From Morganella morganii (GTDB taxonomy: Bacteria; Pseudomonadota; Gammaproteobacteria; Enterobacterales; Enterobacteriaceae), in NCBI RefSeq assembly GCF_019243775.1, contig NZ_CP069157.1, positions 1,674,001 to 1,738,000 on the forward strand: DNA of 64,000 nt, in the 5' to 3' direction. Shown piece after piece: positions 1 through 8,834 of this stretch. The notes under the pieces were generated by a model that made no database searches, was not told where the DNA came from, and saw only the letters and a program-made list of their open reading frames with translations. How positions within the stretch are numbered: position 1 is the stretch's first letter; the number at the start of each line of letters is the position of its first letter. Made by a program: the position numbers and the translations under genes.

Positions 1-142
1 CAGTCAGCGGGGAAGCCGGGCCGGTGAATTTGAAACCCGCCGTCTTGCGGCGCTGGCGGAAAATGCTCAGCAGATGGAAGCGCGGATCAAAACCCTGGAA
101 TCGATTCTGGATGCGGAAAATCCGGGCTGGAGGCAATCATAA
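1..142 (+). CDS. pspB: Phage shock protein B, C-terminal part (cut by window edge)
   Basis: The reading frame open from base 2 ends in TAA at 140-142. The visible 46 residues are a charged, helix-forming tail with the sequence LAENAQQMEARIKTLESILD, matching the end of the PspB coiled coil. PspB is a small inner-membrane protein that, with PspC, relays envelope stress and releases PspA from PspF. Its N-terminal membrane segment lies outside the window. The stop codon overlaps the pspC start by one base (TAATG), which indicates translational coupling within the psp operon. Identification rests on the tail sequence plus the pspC and pspD genes that follow. Confidence 0.85.
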   Translation, partial: SQRGSRAGEFETRRLAALAENAQQMEARIKTLESILDAENPGWRQS

Positions 143-495
143 TGGAATTTCAGTCACGCAAACTGTACCGCTATCCGGATGAAGGTATGTTCCGGGGCGT
201 ATGTGCCGGTATTGCCAACTATTTTGATGTACCGGCCTGGATGATCCGCATTATCGCGGTGGTGGCAACATTTACCGGCTTTTTCTGGCTGACTATCACC
301 CTCTATATTCTGATGGGAATGATCCTGCCGGTGGTGCCGCGTGATTACCCCGGCCGCGACGGAGGAGTGAATGCGGCCATGCTGCTTGAACAGACAGAAC
401 GCAGCCAGGCGCGTACCGAAAAACGGATCCGCGACATTGAGCGCTATGTGACCTCAGAACAGTATGCGCTCAACCGCCGCTTCCGTGACCTGTAA
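142..495 (+). CDS. pspC: Phage shock protein C, membrane stress sensor
   Basis: This 117-residue protein matches the PspC family in length and layout. The N-terminal half contains the conserved run GMFRGVCAGIANYFDVP (residues about 14-31), followed by a hydrophobic membrane segment at about residues 35-63. The C-terminal part is charged and probably helical. PspC sits in the inner membrane with PspB; in E. coli the pair binds PspA when secretins mislocalise or the membrane is damaged, relieving inhibition of the sigma-54 activator PspF. The gene overlaps the pspB stop codon by one base and is followed 20 bp later by pspD, so it is co-transcribed. The sigma-54 promoter of the operon would lie upstream of pspA, outside the window. 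Confidence 0.93.
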   Translation: MEFQSRKLYRYPDEGMFRGVCAGIANYFDVPAWMIRIIAVVATFTGFFWLTITLYILMGMILPVVPRDYPGRDGGVNAAMLLEQTERSQARTEKRIRDIERYVTSEQYALNRRFRDL

Positions 496-515
496 TCTGT
501 CAGGCGGAGAACAGT

Positions 516-752
516 ATGAAGTGGCCGGATAAACACACCCTGCTGCGTGCCGGAAAAACCGGGGCGCAGCTGTTAACCACCGCAGCACTGGCGGCAGCAC
601 CCGGAGGTATTGCCGCGGTGATTCTGAAATCGGTTACCCGTCCTGCTCTGCGCGGGGCGGCAATACTGGTACTGGAGCCTGTTATCCGTGCCGGTATGAA
701 AAAAGTGATTGGCCGTTTTACACCGGAGAATTATGAAACGACTGCAAAATGA
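516..752 (+). CDS. pspD: Phage shock protein D
   Basis: A 78-residue protein directly downstream of pspC, preceded by a GGCGGAG ribosome binding site. It is basic at the start, then carries an alanine-rich hydrophobic stretch (about residues 18-40) consistent with peripheral or single-pass membrane association. The position and size fit PspD, a peripheral inner-membrane protein of the psp operon whose molecular role is poorly known. Its 3' end overlaps the start of ycjX by about 20 bp in another frame, which argues for one transcript. No pspE (rhodanese) gene follows, unlike in E. coli. Confidence 0.85.
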   Translation: MKWPDKHTLLRAGKTGAQLLTTAALAAAPGGIAAVILKSVTRPALRGAAILVLEPVIRAGMKKVIGRFTPENYETTAK

Positions 753-2130
753 GCTGAGTGCCCTCGTCAACCGGGGGCTGGATCGTCATCTTCGTCTTGC
801 CGTTACCGGACTGAGCCGCAGCGGCAAGACCGCGTTTATTACCTCGTTTGTTAATCAGCTGATGAATGTACAGAGCGGTGCGCGTCTGCCGCTGTTTTCG
901 GCTGCCCGTGACGGCCGCATTCTCGGCGTGAAACGCATCCCGCAGCGGGATCTGGGCGTCCCACGCTTTGCCTATGATGAAGGACTTGCCTCACTGTACG
1001 GCACACCGCCGGACTGGCCGGTACCGACACGCGGTGTCAGCGAAATCCGCCTGAAACTGCGTTACCGCACTCAGGACAGTCTGCTGCGCCACTTTAAGGA
1101 AACCTCCACGCTCTACCTGGAAATCGTCGATTATCCGGGGGAGTGGCTGCTGGATCTGCCGATGCTGGAACAGGATTACCTCACCTGGTCGCAGCAGATG
1201 AAAACCCTGCTCAAAGGTGAGCGGGGAGAATGGGCAGAGCCGTGGCTGGCGCTCTGCCGTCAGCTTGACCCGGATGCCCCGGCGGATGAACAGCAGCTGG
1301 CAGCGATTGCACAGGCCTATACTGATTATCTTCACCGCTGCAAAGCGGCAGGTTTTCACTTTATCCAGCCCGGTCGTTTTGTGCTGCCGGGGGATATGGC
1401 CGGCGCACCCGGATTACAGTTTTTTCCGTTTATTACCGACCTGATGCCGGATCCGTCCCGGCTGGCCAAAGCGGCAAAAAGCAGTGTTCTCGGCATGCTG
1501 CGCGATCGCTATCAGTACTATTGTGACCATGTGGTCAAAGGTTTCTATAAGCATTATTTCCAGCATTTCGACCGCCAGATTGTGCTGGTGGATTGCCTGA
1601 CCCCGCTCAACAGCGGGCCGCAGGCATTTACGGATATGCGTCTGGCGCTGACCCAGCTGATGCAGAGCTTCCATTACGGCAAACGCACATTATTGCGCCG
1701 CCTGTTTTCCCCCTGTATCGACAAACTGCTGTTCGCCGCCAGCAAAGCGGATCATGTCACTGCCGACCAGCACGCCAATCTCGTGGCACTGCTTCAGCAA
1801 CTGACGCAGTCAGCCTGGCAGCAGGCCGCTTTTGAGGGGATTAAAATGGACTGCACCGGGCTGGCGTCGGTACAGGCCACGGAATACGGCATGGTGATGC
1901 ACAACGGGGAAAAAATGCCCGCGCTGAAAGGCACCCGGCTGGCAGATAATACCCCGCTGACTTTCTATCCCGGCGAAGTACCGAAACGGCTGCCGGATGC
2001 AGACTTCTGGCAGCAGCAGGGGTTTCAGTTTGAGTCCTTCAGGCCATTACCGATGCGGATGGATACGCCGCTGCCGCATATCAGGATGGACAGTGCGATG
2101 GAATTTTTACTGGGAGATAAACTGTCATGA
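733..2130 (+). CDS. ycjX: YcjX family P-loop NTPase
   Basis: The ATG at 733 is chosen because the protein then begins [15 protein letters not shown], the usual YcjX start; an upstream in-frame ATG at 709 would add eight residues inside pspD. The 465-residue product has a Walker A motif GLSRSGKT near residue 26 and conserved blocks such as [13 protein letters not shown] and [20 protein letters not shown], the last of which looks like a Walker B strand. YcjX is a conserved GTPase-like protein of the Psp regulon whose cellular substrate is not established. It overlaps ycjF by four bases (ATGA). Family assignment is confident; biochemical role is not known. Confidence 0.93.
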   Translation: MKRLQNELSALVNRGLDRHLRLAVTGLSRSGKTAFITSFVNQLMNVQSGARLPLFSAARDGRILGVKRIPQRDLGVPRFAYDEGLASLYGTPPDWPVPTRGVSEIRLKLRYRTQDSLLRHFKETSTLYLEIVDYPGEWLLDLPMLEQDYLTWSQQMKTLLKGERGEWAEPWLALCRQLDPDAPADEQQLAAIAQAYTDYLHRCKAAGFHFIQPGRFVLPGDMAGAPGLQFFPFITDLMPDPSRLAKAAKSSVLGMLRDRYQYYCDHVVKGFYKHYFQHFDRQIVLVDCLTPLNSGPQAFTDMRLALTQLMQSFHYGKRTLLRRLFSPCIDKLLFAASKADHVTADQHANLVALLQQLTQSAWQQAAFEGIKMDCTGLASVQATEYGMVMHNGEKMPALKGTRLADNTPLTFYPGEVPKRLPDADFWQQQGFQFESFRPLPMRMDTPLPHIRMDSAMEFLLGDKLS

Positions 2131-3197
2131 GCGAGCCTATCAAATCCCGTATTGATTTTGAGGAAGCACCGCTGTCGCCGCCGGTACAGGACACCATAAA
2201 ACCGGCGCAACAATTTGCGGACGATGACAGCATACAGTTTGAACGCACGGAATTCACGGCAGAGCAGGATACAGACGGGGAAGCGGAAGCGCTGCTGATT
2301 CAGGCACTGAAACCCCGGCGCAGCCTGTGGCGTAAGCTGGTCTTTGTGGCCGGCGGATTGCTGGGGATCAGCGCCGTCGCACAACTGATTCAGTGGGTGA
2401 ATGATGCGTGGACAGGTAATGACTGGACCGCCCTTGGCGGGATTGCCGCCACTTTTCTGGTGCTGATTGCCGCCGCCGGCTCTGTTATCACGGAATGGCG
2501 GCGCATGTACCGCCTGCGCCAGCGGGCTACAGAGCGCGAGGCCGCAGAGGAATTACTGCAAAGCCACCGTATCGGTGACGGACGTGCATTTTGTGAAAAA
2601 CTGGCGAAACAGGCCAATATCCCGTCACACCATCCTGCGTTACAGCAATGGCAGAGCCTGTTACAGAGCAGCCATAATGACCGCGAAGTGGTGACCCTGT
2701 ACAGTCAGCTTGTCCAGCCGGTGACGGATGAACAGGCGCGCCGGGTGATCAGCCGTTTCGCGGCGGAATCTGCGCTGATGATTGCCGTCAGCCCGCTGGC
2801 ACTGGTGGATATGGCCTTTATTGCCTGGCGTAATATCCGTCTGATTAACCAGGTGGCGGCTATCTACGGTATTGAGCTGGGATATTACAGCCGCCTGCGA
2901 CTGTTTAAACTGGTTCTGCTCAATATTGCCTTCGCAGGGGCATCCGAGCTTATCCGCGAAGTGGGGATGGACTGGCTCTCTCAGGACATCACCGCACGGT
3001 TATCCGCCCGTGCCGCACAAGGCATGGGAGCCGGACTGCTGACCGCCCGTCTGGGGATCAAAGCGATGGAACTGTGCCGTCCGCTGCCGTGGACTGCAAC
3101 AGATAAACCTAAACTTATGGATTTCCGTAAGCAGTTGTTACAGCAGCTTAAACAGGCAGTGCCAAAAGGGAAGAGCGCGGAAAAGTCCGCCCTGTAA
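2127..3197 (+). CDS. ycjF: YcjF family inner-membrane protein (DUF697)
   Basis: A 356-residue protein, close to the 353 residues of E. coli YcjF. The first 60 residues are acidic and probably disordered. Two hydrophobic segments follow around residues 70-90 and 98-118, and further hydrophobic stretches lie near residues 210-235 and 260-280. The C-terminal half with [21 protein letters not shown] corresponds to the DUF697 domain. ycjF partners with ycjX in many gammaproteobacteria as part of the Psp stress regulon; its molecular function is unknown. The ATGA overlap with ycjX indicates translational coupling, and a terminator follows 11 bp after the stop, making this the last gene of the psp transcript. 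Confidence 0.92.
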   Translation: MSEPIKSRIDFEEAPLSPPVQDTIKPAQQFADDDSIQFERTEFTAEQDTDGEAEALLIQALKPRRSLWRKLVFVAGGLLGISAVAQLIQWVNDAWTGNDWTALGGIAATFLVLIAAAGSVITEWRRMYRLRQRATEREAAEELLQSHRIGDGRAFCEKLAKQANIPSHHPALQQWQSLLQSSHNDREVVTLYSQLVQPVTDEQARRVISRFAAESALMIAVSPLALVDMAFIAWRNIRLINQVAAIYGIELGYYSRLRLFKLVLLNIAFAGASELIREVGMDWLSQDITARLSARAAQGMGAGLLTARLGIKAMELCRPLPWTATDKPKLMDFRKQLLQQLKQAVPKGKSAEKSAL

Positions 3198-3208
3198 CCG
3201 ATAATCCG

Positions 3209-3246
3209 GCCGGATGCGCATTTTGTGATGTCATCCGGCTTTTTTA
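3209..3246 (+). terminator. Rho-independent terminator of the psp-ycjXF operon
   Basis: Perfect 8-bp stem GCCGGATG (3209-3216) / CATCCGGC (3232-3239), followed by a run of T residues. It lies just after the ycjF stop codon. Confidence 0.85.
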
Positions 3247-3532
3247 TGCAGAAACGGGTGTCCGGTCACTGTTTTTTTCACAGCGATCCCGTTATGCTCC
3301 CTGCGGGTCGCTGTCTCACCTCTCCGGCGCGGTTTGCCGTCCGCGCTGAATAAAACTTCGTTAACCGACTGACATATCTGTACTTTCATAGCCTTTTCAC
3401 ACGGAACTGTGGATAAACACCGCAGGAACGCATTTATTGTGTCAACAAATCGTGACAGTTTTCATTTTATACCGTAAAATCAGTTTCAATTAACGGGAAA
3501 ATAATAACTTAAGTGTAAATAGGATCGTAACG
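3247..3532 (+). promoter_or_regulatory. Leader and promoter region of tyrR
   Basis: No gene is seen here. A strong hairpin is present at about 3280-3313 (CAGCGA..CCCG pairing with CGGG..TCGCTG, one bulged T) with no T-run after it. The last 100 bp are AT-rich. A weak TyrR-box-like sequence, TGTAAA at 3512-3517 with a poor second half, lies just before the tyrR start. E. coli tyrR is autoregulated, but this site is too weak to claim the same here. Confidence 0.35.
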
Positions 3533-5119
3533 ATGCGATTGGAAGTAATTTGCCAGGACCGAATCGGACTGACGCGGGAGTTATTGGATCTGCTGGTATT
3601 ACAAAATATCGACCTCAAAGGCATCGAAATTGCCCGTAACGGCCGGATATACCTCAATTTTATGCAGATCGATTTTTCTGTGTTCCAGTCTCTGATGGCT
3701 GAGATCCGCCGGATTCAGGGCGTGGTGGATGTCAGAACTGTTCACTTTATGCCGTCTGAGCGCGAACAGCGCGCCATGTGGGCATTACTCGAATCCCTGG
3801 AAGACCCGATTTTATCTCTCGACCTGCGCGGGAATATTGAACTGGCCAACAGCGCGGCACTCTCCCTGTTTGCCACCACCGAAGAGCGCATCCGTCAGCG
3901 CAATATCACTTACTATTTCAGCCAGTTCAACTTCACCCGCTGGATTGAGGATGAAGAACCTGCGCCATACAAGGAAACCATCAATCTCAAAGGCCGCTCT
4001 TACACCCTGAGTGTGACGCCGATTAATTTTGATGAGAAAGATGACGCCTCCGCCACTATCGGCGCGGTTGTGCTGCTGCGCACCGTCAGTGAGAGCAGCA
4101 ACGGGCAGAAACGCCGCATGCAGGTGATGCATTCCGGCAGTTTTGATGATTTAGTGGCGAAAAGCGCCAAAATGCGCCATGTGGTCGAACAGGCACAGCG
4201 TATGGCAAAAATGGATTCCCCGCTGCTGCTGGTCGGTGAAACCGGGACCGGGAAAGATGTGTTTGCCAAAGCCTGTCATCTCTACAGTGTGCGCGGCAAT
4301 CAGCCGTTCCTCGGGCTGAACTGTGCCTCGATGCCGGATGATGTGGTGGAAACCGAACTGTTCGGTTACGCTGCCGGTGCTTACGCCAACAGTACTGAGC
4401 CGAAAAAAGGCTTCTTTGAGCAGGCTAACGGCGGCACCGTTCTGCTGGATGAAATCGCGGAAATGTCCCCGCAGATGCAGATCAAGCTGCTGCGCTTCCT
4501 GAATGACGGTACATTCCGCCGTGTCGGGGAAGAGCATGAGGTGAAAGTGGATGTGCGGGTTATCTGTGCGACCCAGAAAAATCTGCTGGAGCTGGTGAAA
4601 GAGGGCAAATTCCGTGAGGATCTCTATTACCGCCTCAATGTGCTGACGCTGACCATTCCGCCGCTGCGCGAGCATCAGGAAGATATCCTGCCGCTGACCC
4701 GCGATTTCGTGAAACGCTTTTCCGAAGAGCAGGGTTGTGAAGAACCGCGCCTGGCGCCGGAGCTGGGGCAGTTCCTTTGTGCTTATCACTGGCCGGGCAA
4801 CGTCCGTCAGCTGCGTAATGTGATTTATCAGGCGCTCTCTTCGCTGGAAGGCTCGCTGCTGCGTCCGCAGGACATCGTTCTGCCGGAACTGGAAGCGGAA
4901 ATCGGCTTCAGTGAGGATATCCTCAGCGGCTCGCTGGATGATATCACCAAACGGTTTGAGTGCTCTGTGCTGACACGGCTGTACCGCCACTATCCGAGCA
5001 CCCGTAAGCTGGCGAAACGCCTGAATGTCTCACATACCGCGATCGCCAATAAACTGCGCGAATACGGGCTGAGTCAGCGGCGCAGCGCGGCAAAAGATGA
5101 TGAGGGAGAGGAAGAATAA
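3533..5119 (+). CDS. tyrR: Transcriptional regulator TyrR of aromatic amino acid genes
   Basis: The 528-residue product (E. coli 513) starts MRLEVICQDRIGLTRELLDL, an ACT domain at about residues 1-70. A PAS-like domain follows (about 80-190), then an AAA+ domain with Walker A GETGTGKD (about residue 235) and the Walker B region GGTVLLDEIAEM. The C-terminal helix-turn-helix includes STRKLAKRLNVSHTAIANKLREYG. The sigma-54 contact loop GAFTGA is replaced by AAGAYANS, as expected for TyrR, which acts on sigma-70 promoters. TyrR binds tyrosine, phenylalanine and tryptophan and controls aromatic biosynthesis and transport. A bidirectional terminator separates it from convergent tpx. Confidence 0.96.
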   Translation: MRLEVICQDRIGLTRELLDLLVLQNIDLKGIEIARNGRIYLNFMQIDFSVFQSLMAEIRRIQGVVDVRTVHFMPSEREQRAMWALLESLEDPILSLDLRGNIELANSAALSLFATTEERIRQRNITYYFSQFNFTRWIEDEEPAPYKETINLKGRSYTLSVTPINFDEKDDASATIGAVVLLRTVSESSNGQKRRMQVMHSGSFDDLVAKSAKMRHVVEQAQRMAKMDSPLLLVGETGTGKDVFAKACHLYSVRGNQPFLGLNCASMPDDVVETELFGYAAGAYANSTEPKKGFFEQANGGTVLLDEIAEMSPQMQIKLLRFLNDGTFRRVGEEHEVKVDVRVICATQKNLLELVKEGKFREDLYYRLNVLTLTIPPLREHQEDILPLTRDFVKRFSEEQGCEEPRLAPELGQFLCAYHWPGNVRQLRNVIYQALSSLEGSLLRPQDIVLPELEAEIGFSEDILSGSLDDITKRFECSVLTRLYRHYPSTRKLAKRLNVSHTAIANKLREYGLSQRRSAAKDDEGEEE

Positions 5120-5131
5120 TTTTTTCCCCGG

Positions 5132-5173
5132 TAAAAAAAATCCCGCGACCGTCACCGGCCGCGGGGTTTTTTT
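5132..5173. terminator. Bidirectional terminator between tyrR and tpx
   Basis: An A-rich run, a GC-rich stem (CCCGCG near 5142 pairing with CGCGGG near 5160) and a T-run lie between the convergent genes, so the hairpin can stop transcription from both sides. Confidence 0.85.
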
Positions 5174-5188
5174 ACAGATACGGGTAAC

Positions 5189-5692
5189 TTATTTCAGTGC
5201 ATTCAGCGCGCTGTCATAATCCGGCTCTTCGGTGATTTCACCGACCAGCTGGCTGTAAATCACAGTATCGTTCTCATCCAGTACGATCACCGCACGGGCG
5301 CACAGACCGGCCAGCGGGCCGCTGCCGATACCGACACCGTAATTTTCACGGAATTCCGGATCACGCAGGGTGGAGAGCATCACCACATTCTCAATACCTT
5401 CCGCGCCGCAGAAACGGGACTGCGCGAACGGCAGATCAGCGGAAATACATAACACCACGGTATTGGACAGTTTTGCGGCAGTTTCATTGAATTTACGCAC
5501 TGAGGTGGCGCAGACACCGGTGTCCACACTCGGGAAAATATTCAGAATCTTACGCTTCCCGGCGAATTTGGTGAGCTGGACATCTGACAAATCATTAGCG
5601 ACTAATTTGAATGGTACGGCTTTTTCACCGGCACGCAGCAGTGCGCCGTAAACCAGAACATCATTACCCTGAAGTTTTACAGTTTGTGTCAT
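5189..5692 (-). CDS. tpx: Thiol peroxidase (peroxiredoxin Tpx)
   Basis: The start at 5692 is chosen because it gives [12 protein letters not shown], the typical Tpx N-terminus, with an AGAGGAT ribosome binding site upstream; the open frame extends 22 codons further without support. The 167-residue protein contains the peroxidatic cysteine in [16 protein letters not shown] (about residue 61) and the resolving cysteine in SRFCGAEG (about 95). It reduces alkyl hydroperoxides and hydrogen peroxide in the periplasm or cytosol with electrons from thioredoxin. Being next to tyrR is the usual enterobacterial arrangement. Confidence 0.96.
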   Translation of the reverse strand: MTQTVKLQGNDVLVYGALLRAGEKAVPFKLVANDLSDVQLTKFAGKRKILNIFPSVDTGVCATSVRKFNETAAKLSNTVVLCISADLPFAQSRFCGAEGIENVVMLSTLRDPEFRENYGVGIGSGPLAGLCARAVIVLDENDTVIYSQLVGEITEEPDYDSALNALK

Positions 5693-5854
5693 TTTTATCA
5701 TCCTCTGAACGGGCTCATAATTGTTGGTATAAATAATACCTGGCAGGTGTTTTCTCACCGGATATCGTTAATAAAAATGTAATATCCGGTTGTTGTGTTT
5801 CGGTAATCATCAGATAATCTATCGGTTTACCATTTTTAATACAAGGCGCCCGTT

Positions 5855-7489
5855 ATGTTCAGGCCAGCAAAATTTTCCCGTTCCGCACTTCTTGCCGGGA
5901 CGTTTTTCACTTTTTCTTCACTGTTTTGTGCAACGGCGGCGGAGATCCCCGCAGGAACACAGCTGGCAAAAGAACAATCTGTTTATCGTCATCTGAAGGA
6001 TGAACCCGCGTCTCTGGACCCGATTAAAGCGGTCGGTCTGACCGAAGCTCAGATCCTGCGTGATTTATTTGAAGGGCTGACCAGTCAGGGTGCGGACGGC
6101 AAACCGGTGCCCGGTGTCGCTCTCTCCTGGGAGACCCGCAACAATCAGGTATGGACATTCCGCCTGCGTGACGATGCCCGCTGGTCAGACGGCTCACCGG
6201 TGACCGCACAGGACTTTGTCTACAGCTGGCAGCGGCTGGTTAACCCGAAAAATCTCTCTACCTTCGCCTGGTTTGCACCGCTGGCCGGCATTAAAAATGC
6301 GCAGGCGATTATCGACGGCAAAATGCTGCCGGAAACCCTCGGCGTTGAAGCTGTTGACAACCGGACTCTGCGGGTCACGTTAGACCGTCCTGTGCCGTAC
6401 TTCCCGAATCTGGCGGCCAATTTCAGCCTTTTCCCTGTGAATCGTGCGGTTGTTGAGAAATACGGCGACAACTGGATCCGCACCGGGCACCTGGTCGGCA
6501 ACGGGGCATTTGTCCTGCATGACCGGGTGGTGAATGAAAAAATTGTTCTGACACCGAACCCGTATTACTGGGATCACAAGCACACGGTACTGACATCGGT
6601 TACCTTTGTGCCGATTAACCATGAATCTCAGGCCACCAAACGCTATCTGTCCAATGATCTCGACATTACGGAATCTTTTCCGAAAAATCAGTATCAGAAA
6701 CTGAAACAGGCGATTCCGGATCAGATTTATATCCCGGATCAGCTTGGCACCTATTATTACGCCTTTAACACGCAGCGGGCACCGACAAACGACCCGCGTG
6801 TGCGGCAGGCACTTTCCATGACCATTGACCGTAAGGTGATCGCAGAGAAAGTGCTGGGCACGGGCGAAAAACCGGCCTGGCATTTCACGCCGGATGTCAC
6901 TGCCGGGTTTACACCGGAGCCGGGCCTGTACCAGAAATTTACTCAGGATGAGCTCGACAGCCAGGCAAAAACGCTGCTGGCCGCCGCCGGTTACGGGCCG
7001 CACAATCCGCTGAAATTATCTCTGCTGTATAACAGCTCGGAAAACCATCAGAAAATTGCCATTGCCGTCGGTTCGATGTGGAAGAAAAAACTGGGCGCGG
7101 AAGTGAAGCTGGTCAATCAGGAATGGAAAACCTATATCGACAGCCGCAATACCGGCAATTTTGATGTGATCCGTGCCTCCTGGGTCGGCGATTACAACGA
7201 GCCGTCAACCTTCCTGTCTCTGCTGACCAGCACACACAGCGGCAATATCGCGCAGTATCATAATGAAAAATATGATGCTCTGCTGAAAACTGCTGCGCTG
7301 GAAACGGATGATAACGCCCGTAATACCGACTATAACGACGCCGAAAAACTGCTGGCGGAAGACATGCCGATAGCACCAATCTACCAGTACACCAACGGCC
7401 GCCTGATTAAACCGTGGCTGAAGGGATATCCGGTCAATAATCCGGAAGATGTGGCATACAGCCATAATCTCTATATTATTAAACACTAA
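5855..7489 (+). CDS. mppA: Periplasmic murein-peptide binding protein MppA
   Basis: This 544-residue extracytoplasmic solute-binding protein (SBP_bac_5, OppA class) has a signal peptide ending near residue 28 (FCATAA/E). Conserved blocks include KDEPASLDPIKAVGL, DGSPVTAQDFVYSWQRLV, ITESFPKNQYQKL, GTYYYAFNTQ and a C-terminus ending NNPEDVAYSHNLYIIKH. These resemble E. coli MppA more than OppA. MppA binds the cell-wall tripeptide L-Ala-gamma-D-Glu-meso-diaminopimelate and delivers it to the OppBCDF permease for recycling. The second paralogue in the window, at 62254, is more OppA-like. The neighbourhood tpx-mppA also fits. A strong hairpin follows the stop codon. Confidence 0.9.
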   Translation: MFRPAKFSRSALLAGTFFTFSSLFCATAAEIPAGTQLAKEQSVYRHLKDEPASLDPIKAVGLTEAQILRDLFEGLTSQGADGKPVPGVALSWETRNNQVWTFRLRDDARWSDGSPVTAQDFVYSWQRLVNPKNLSTFAWFAPLAGIKNAQAIIDGKMLPETLGVEAVDNRTLRVTLDRPVPYFPNLAANFSLFPVNRAVVEKYGDNWIRTGHLVGNGAFVLHDRVVNEKIVLTPNPYYWDHKHTVLTSVTFVPINHESQATKRYLSNDLDITESFPKNQYQKLKQAIPDQIYIPDQLGTYYYAFNTQRAPTNDPRVRQALSMTIDRKVIAEKVLGTGEKPAWHFTPDVTAGFTPEPGLYQKFTQDELDSQAKTLLAAAGYGPHNPLKLSLLYNSSENHQKIAIAVGSMWKKKLGAEVKLVNQEWKTYIDSRNTGNFDVIRASWVGDYNEPSTFLSLLTSTHSGNIAQYHNEKYDALLKTAALETDDNARNTDYNDAEKLLAEDMPIAPIYQYTNGRLIKPWLKGYPVNNPEDVAYSHNLYIIKH

Positions 7490-7497
7490 GCCTGCCT

Positions 7498-7531
7498 CCG
7501 GTTCCCTGCTGCGGACGGCTGCAGGAACCGG
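7498..7531. other. Hairpin between mppA and zntB
   Basis: CCGGTTCC (7498-7505) pairs perfectly with GGAACCGG (7524-7531), with further CTGC/GCAG pairing inside across one bulge. There is no T-run, so it could stabilise the mppA message or act as a weak terminator. Confidence 0.4.
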
Positions 7532-7577
7532 CTGAACACACTCAGCAGCTGTTTTCACGGACAATGGGGAGAGACGC

Positions 7578-8561
7578 ATGAGCGCTTTGTACGGATCCGC
7601 TTTTCAGGGAACAGATCCCATCTGCCGGGTGCAGTTTGACGGAGAGGGCGGTTGTACGCCGGTGGATGTCAACGCCGTTGCCGGGATAAAAGAACCGGTG
7701 TGGCTGCACCTGGACTATTTATCCGCGGATAACCAGCGCTGGCTGCGTGAAACGGAACTGTTGCCGCCGCAGGCGCGTGACGGGCTGACAAACAATGTTA
7801 TCCGCCCCAGGACACTCCGTATTGGTGAGGGTGCATTAATTACCCTGCAAACCATCAACAATAATGACGGCGACCGGCCTGACCAACTGGTGGCATTCCG
7901 TATCTGGATCTGCGGCAGTTATATTATCTCCACCCGCCACCGTAAAGTGCATTCCATTCAGACCATTCAGGATGATTTACAAAACGGTGAAGGTGCAAAA
8001 AATACCGGAGAATGGCTGGCGGAAGCGGCGTTCTGCATCACCGACGAAGTGGCAGATTTTATTGAGGACTTACACGATACCCTGATTGATATGGAAGATG
8101 CGATACTCGATCAGCATATTCCGGCCCGCGGGGAGCTGGCACTGCTGCGCAAGCAGCTGATTGTCCTGCGCCGCTACATGGCACCGCAGCGCGATGTGTT
8201 TTCCCGGCTGGCCTCCGAGCGTTACACCTGGCTCTCAGAGCAGGACAGACATCAGCTGACGGATGTCAGTGACCGCCTGGGGCGGATTATTGACGATATT
8301 GACTCCTGTATCGCGCGGACATCGGTTATCTCGGATGAAATCACCAATATGATGGCGGATGCGATGAACCGGCGTACTTACACCATGTCACTGCTGGCGA
8401 TGGTTTTTCTGCCGACAACCTTTCTGACCGGATTGTTCGGGGTCAACCTCGGCGGGATCCCGGGGGGCGATTTCCCGTTTGCTTTCAGTTTGTTCTGTGT
8501 GGGACTGGCGGGTGTTATCGGATTTGTTGCCTGGTGGTTACGTAAGAGTAACTGGTTGTAA
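7578..8561 (+). CDS. zntB: Zinc transporter ZntB (CorA family)
   Basis: The 327-residue protein has a long cytoplasmic N-terminal domain and two C-terminal membrane helices (about residues 268-290 and 300-322). The first helix is followed by GVNLGGIPGG, the ZntB form of the GxN signature that distinguishes this family from magnesium-transporting CorA (GMN). A good ribosome binding site, GGGGAGAG, precedes the ATG. ZntB moves zinc across the inner membrane; older work called it an exporter, later work an importer driven by protons. It is followed by the FnrS RNA gene, the same neighbour as in E. coli. Confidence 0.95.
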   Translation: MSALYGSAFQGTDPICRVQFDGEGGCTPVDVNAVAGIKEPVWLHLDYLSADNQRWLRETELLPPQARDGLTNNVIRPRTLRIGEGALITLQTINNNDGDRPDQLVAFRIWICGSYIISTRHRKVHSIQTIQDDLQNGEGAKNTGEWLAEAAFCITDEVADFIEDLHDTLIDMEDAILDQHIPARGELALLRKQLIVLRRYMAPQRDVFSRLASERYTWLSEQDRHQLTDVSDRLGRIIDDIDSCIARTSVISDEITNMMADAMNRRTYTMSLLAMVFLPTTFLTGLFGVNLGGIPGGDFPFAFSLFCVGLAGVIGFVAWWLRKSNWL

Positions 8562-8596
8562 AAACGTGTATTTTTATATGATTTTACGTACCGGAC

Positions 8597-8610
8597 TTGA
8601 GCTATATCAA
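8597..8610 (+). promoter_or_regulatory. FNR binding site of the fnrS promoter
   Basis: TTGAGCTATATCAA matches the FNR consensus TTGATNNNNATCAA at all but one position. Its centre (8603.5) lies about 42 bp upstream of the predicted RNA start at 8646, the spacing of a class II FNR-activated promoter. A possible -10 element, CACTAT, is at 8633-8638. Confidence 0.8.
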
Positions 8611-8645
8611 GAAATACCACGCCCGGTTAGGGCACTATTACTCCC

Positions 8646-8770
8646 GCAGGTGAATACAACGTTGAGCGATGAACGTTGTGCTCCATAATTGTAGTTTTTC
8701 TCATATTGAGTTCTTATACAGAATATTGACCATTATCATGCCGGTGTATTTTATACATCGGTTTTTTTTT
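8646..8770 (+). ncRNA. fnrS: FnrS small regulatory RNA
   Basis: The 5' end GCAGGTGAATACAACG closely matches E. coli FnrS, followed by a stem ACAACGTT (8654-8661) / AACGTTGT (8670-8677) around GAGCGATG and the shared CTCCATA stretch. The RNA ends in a CCGGTGTA / TACATCGG terminator hairpin and a T9 run ending at 8770. The predicted length of 125 nt is near the 122 nt of E. coli FnrS. FnrS is an Hfq-dependent RNA made under anaerobic control by FNR that represses genes for aerobic metabolism and oxidative stress. The outer stem pair differs from E. coli in a compensatory way (G-C to A-U), which supports the structure. It lies next to zntB, as in E. coli, but dbpA is absent on the other side. 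Confidence 0.9.
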
Positions 8771-8834
8771 GCCTGAAACAAACCCGCCAATATTCAGGCC
8801 GTACCCTCCGTGGCACGGCACTATAACAGCGTGA

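Noticed and set aside
3512-3529. TyrR box before tyrR
   Set aside because: Only the first half (TGTAAA) fits the consensus; the second half is too degenerate to claim autoregulation.
4151-4990. Long antisense open frame of 279 codons within tyrR
   Set aside because: It is the reverse strand of a well-recognised coding sequence; long antisense frames are common at this GC content.
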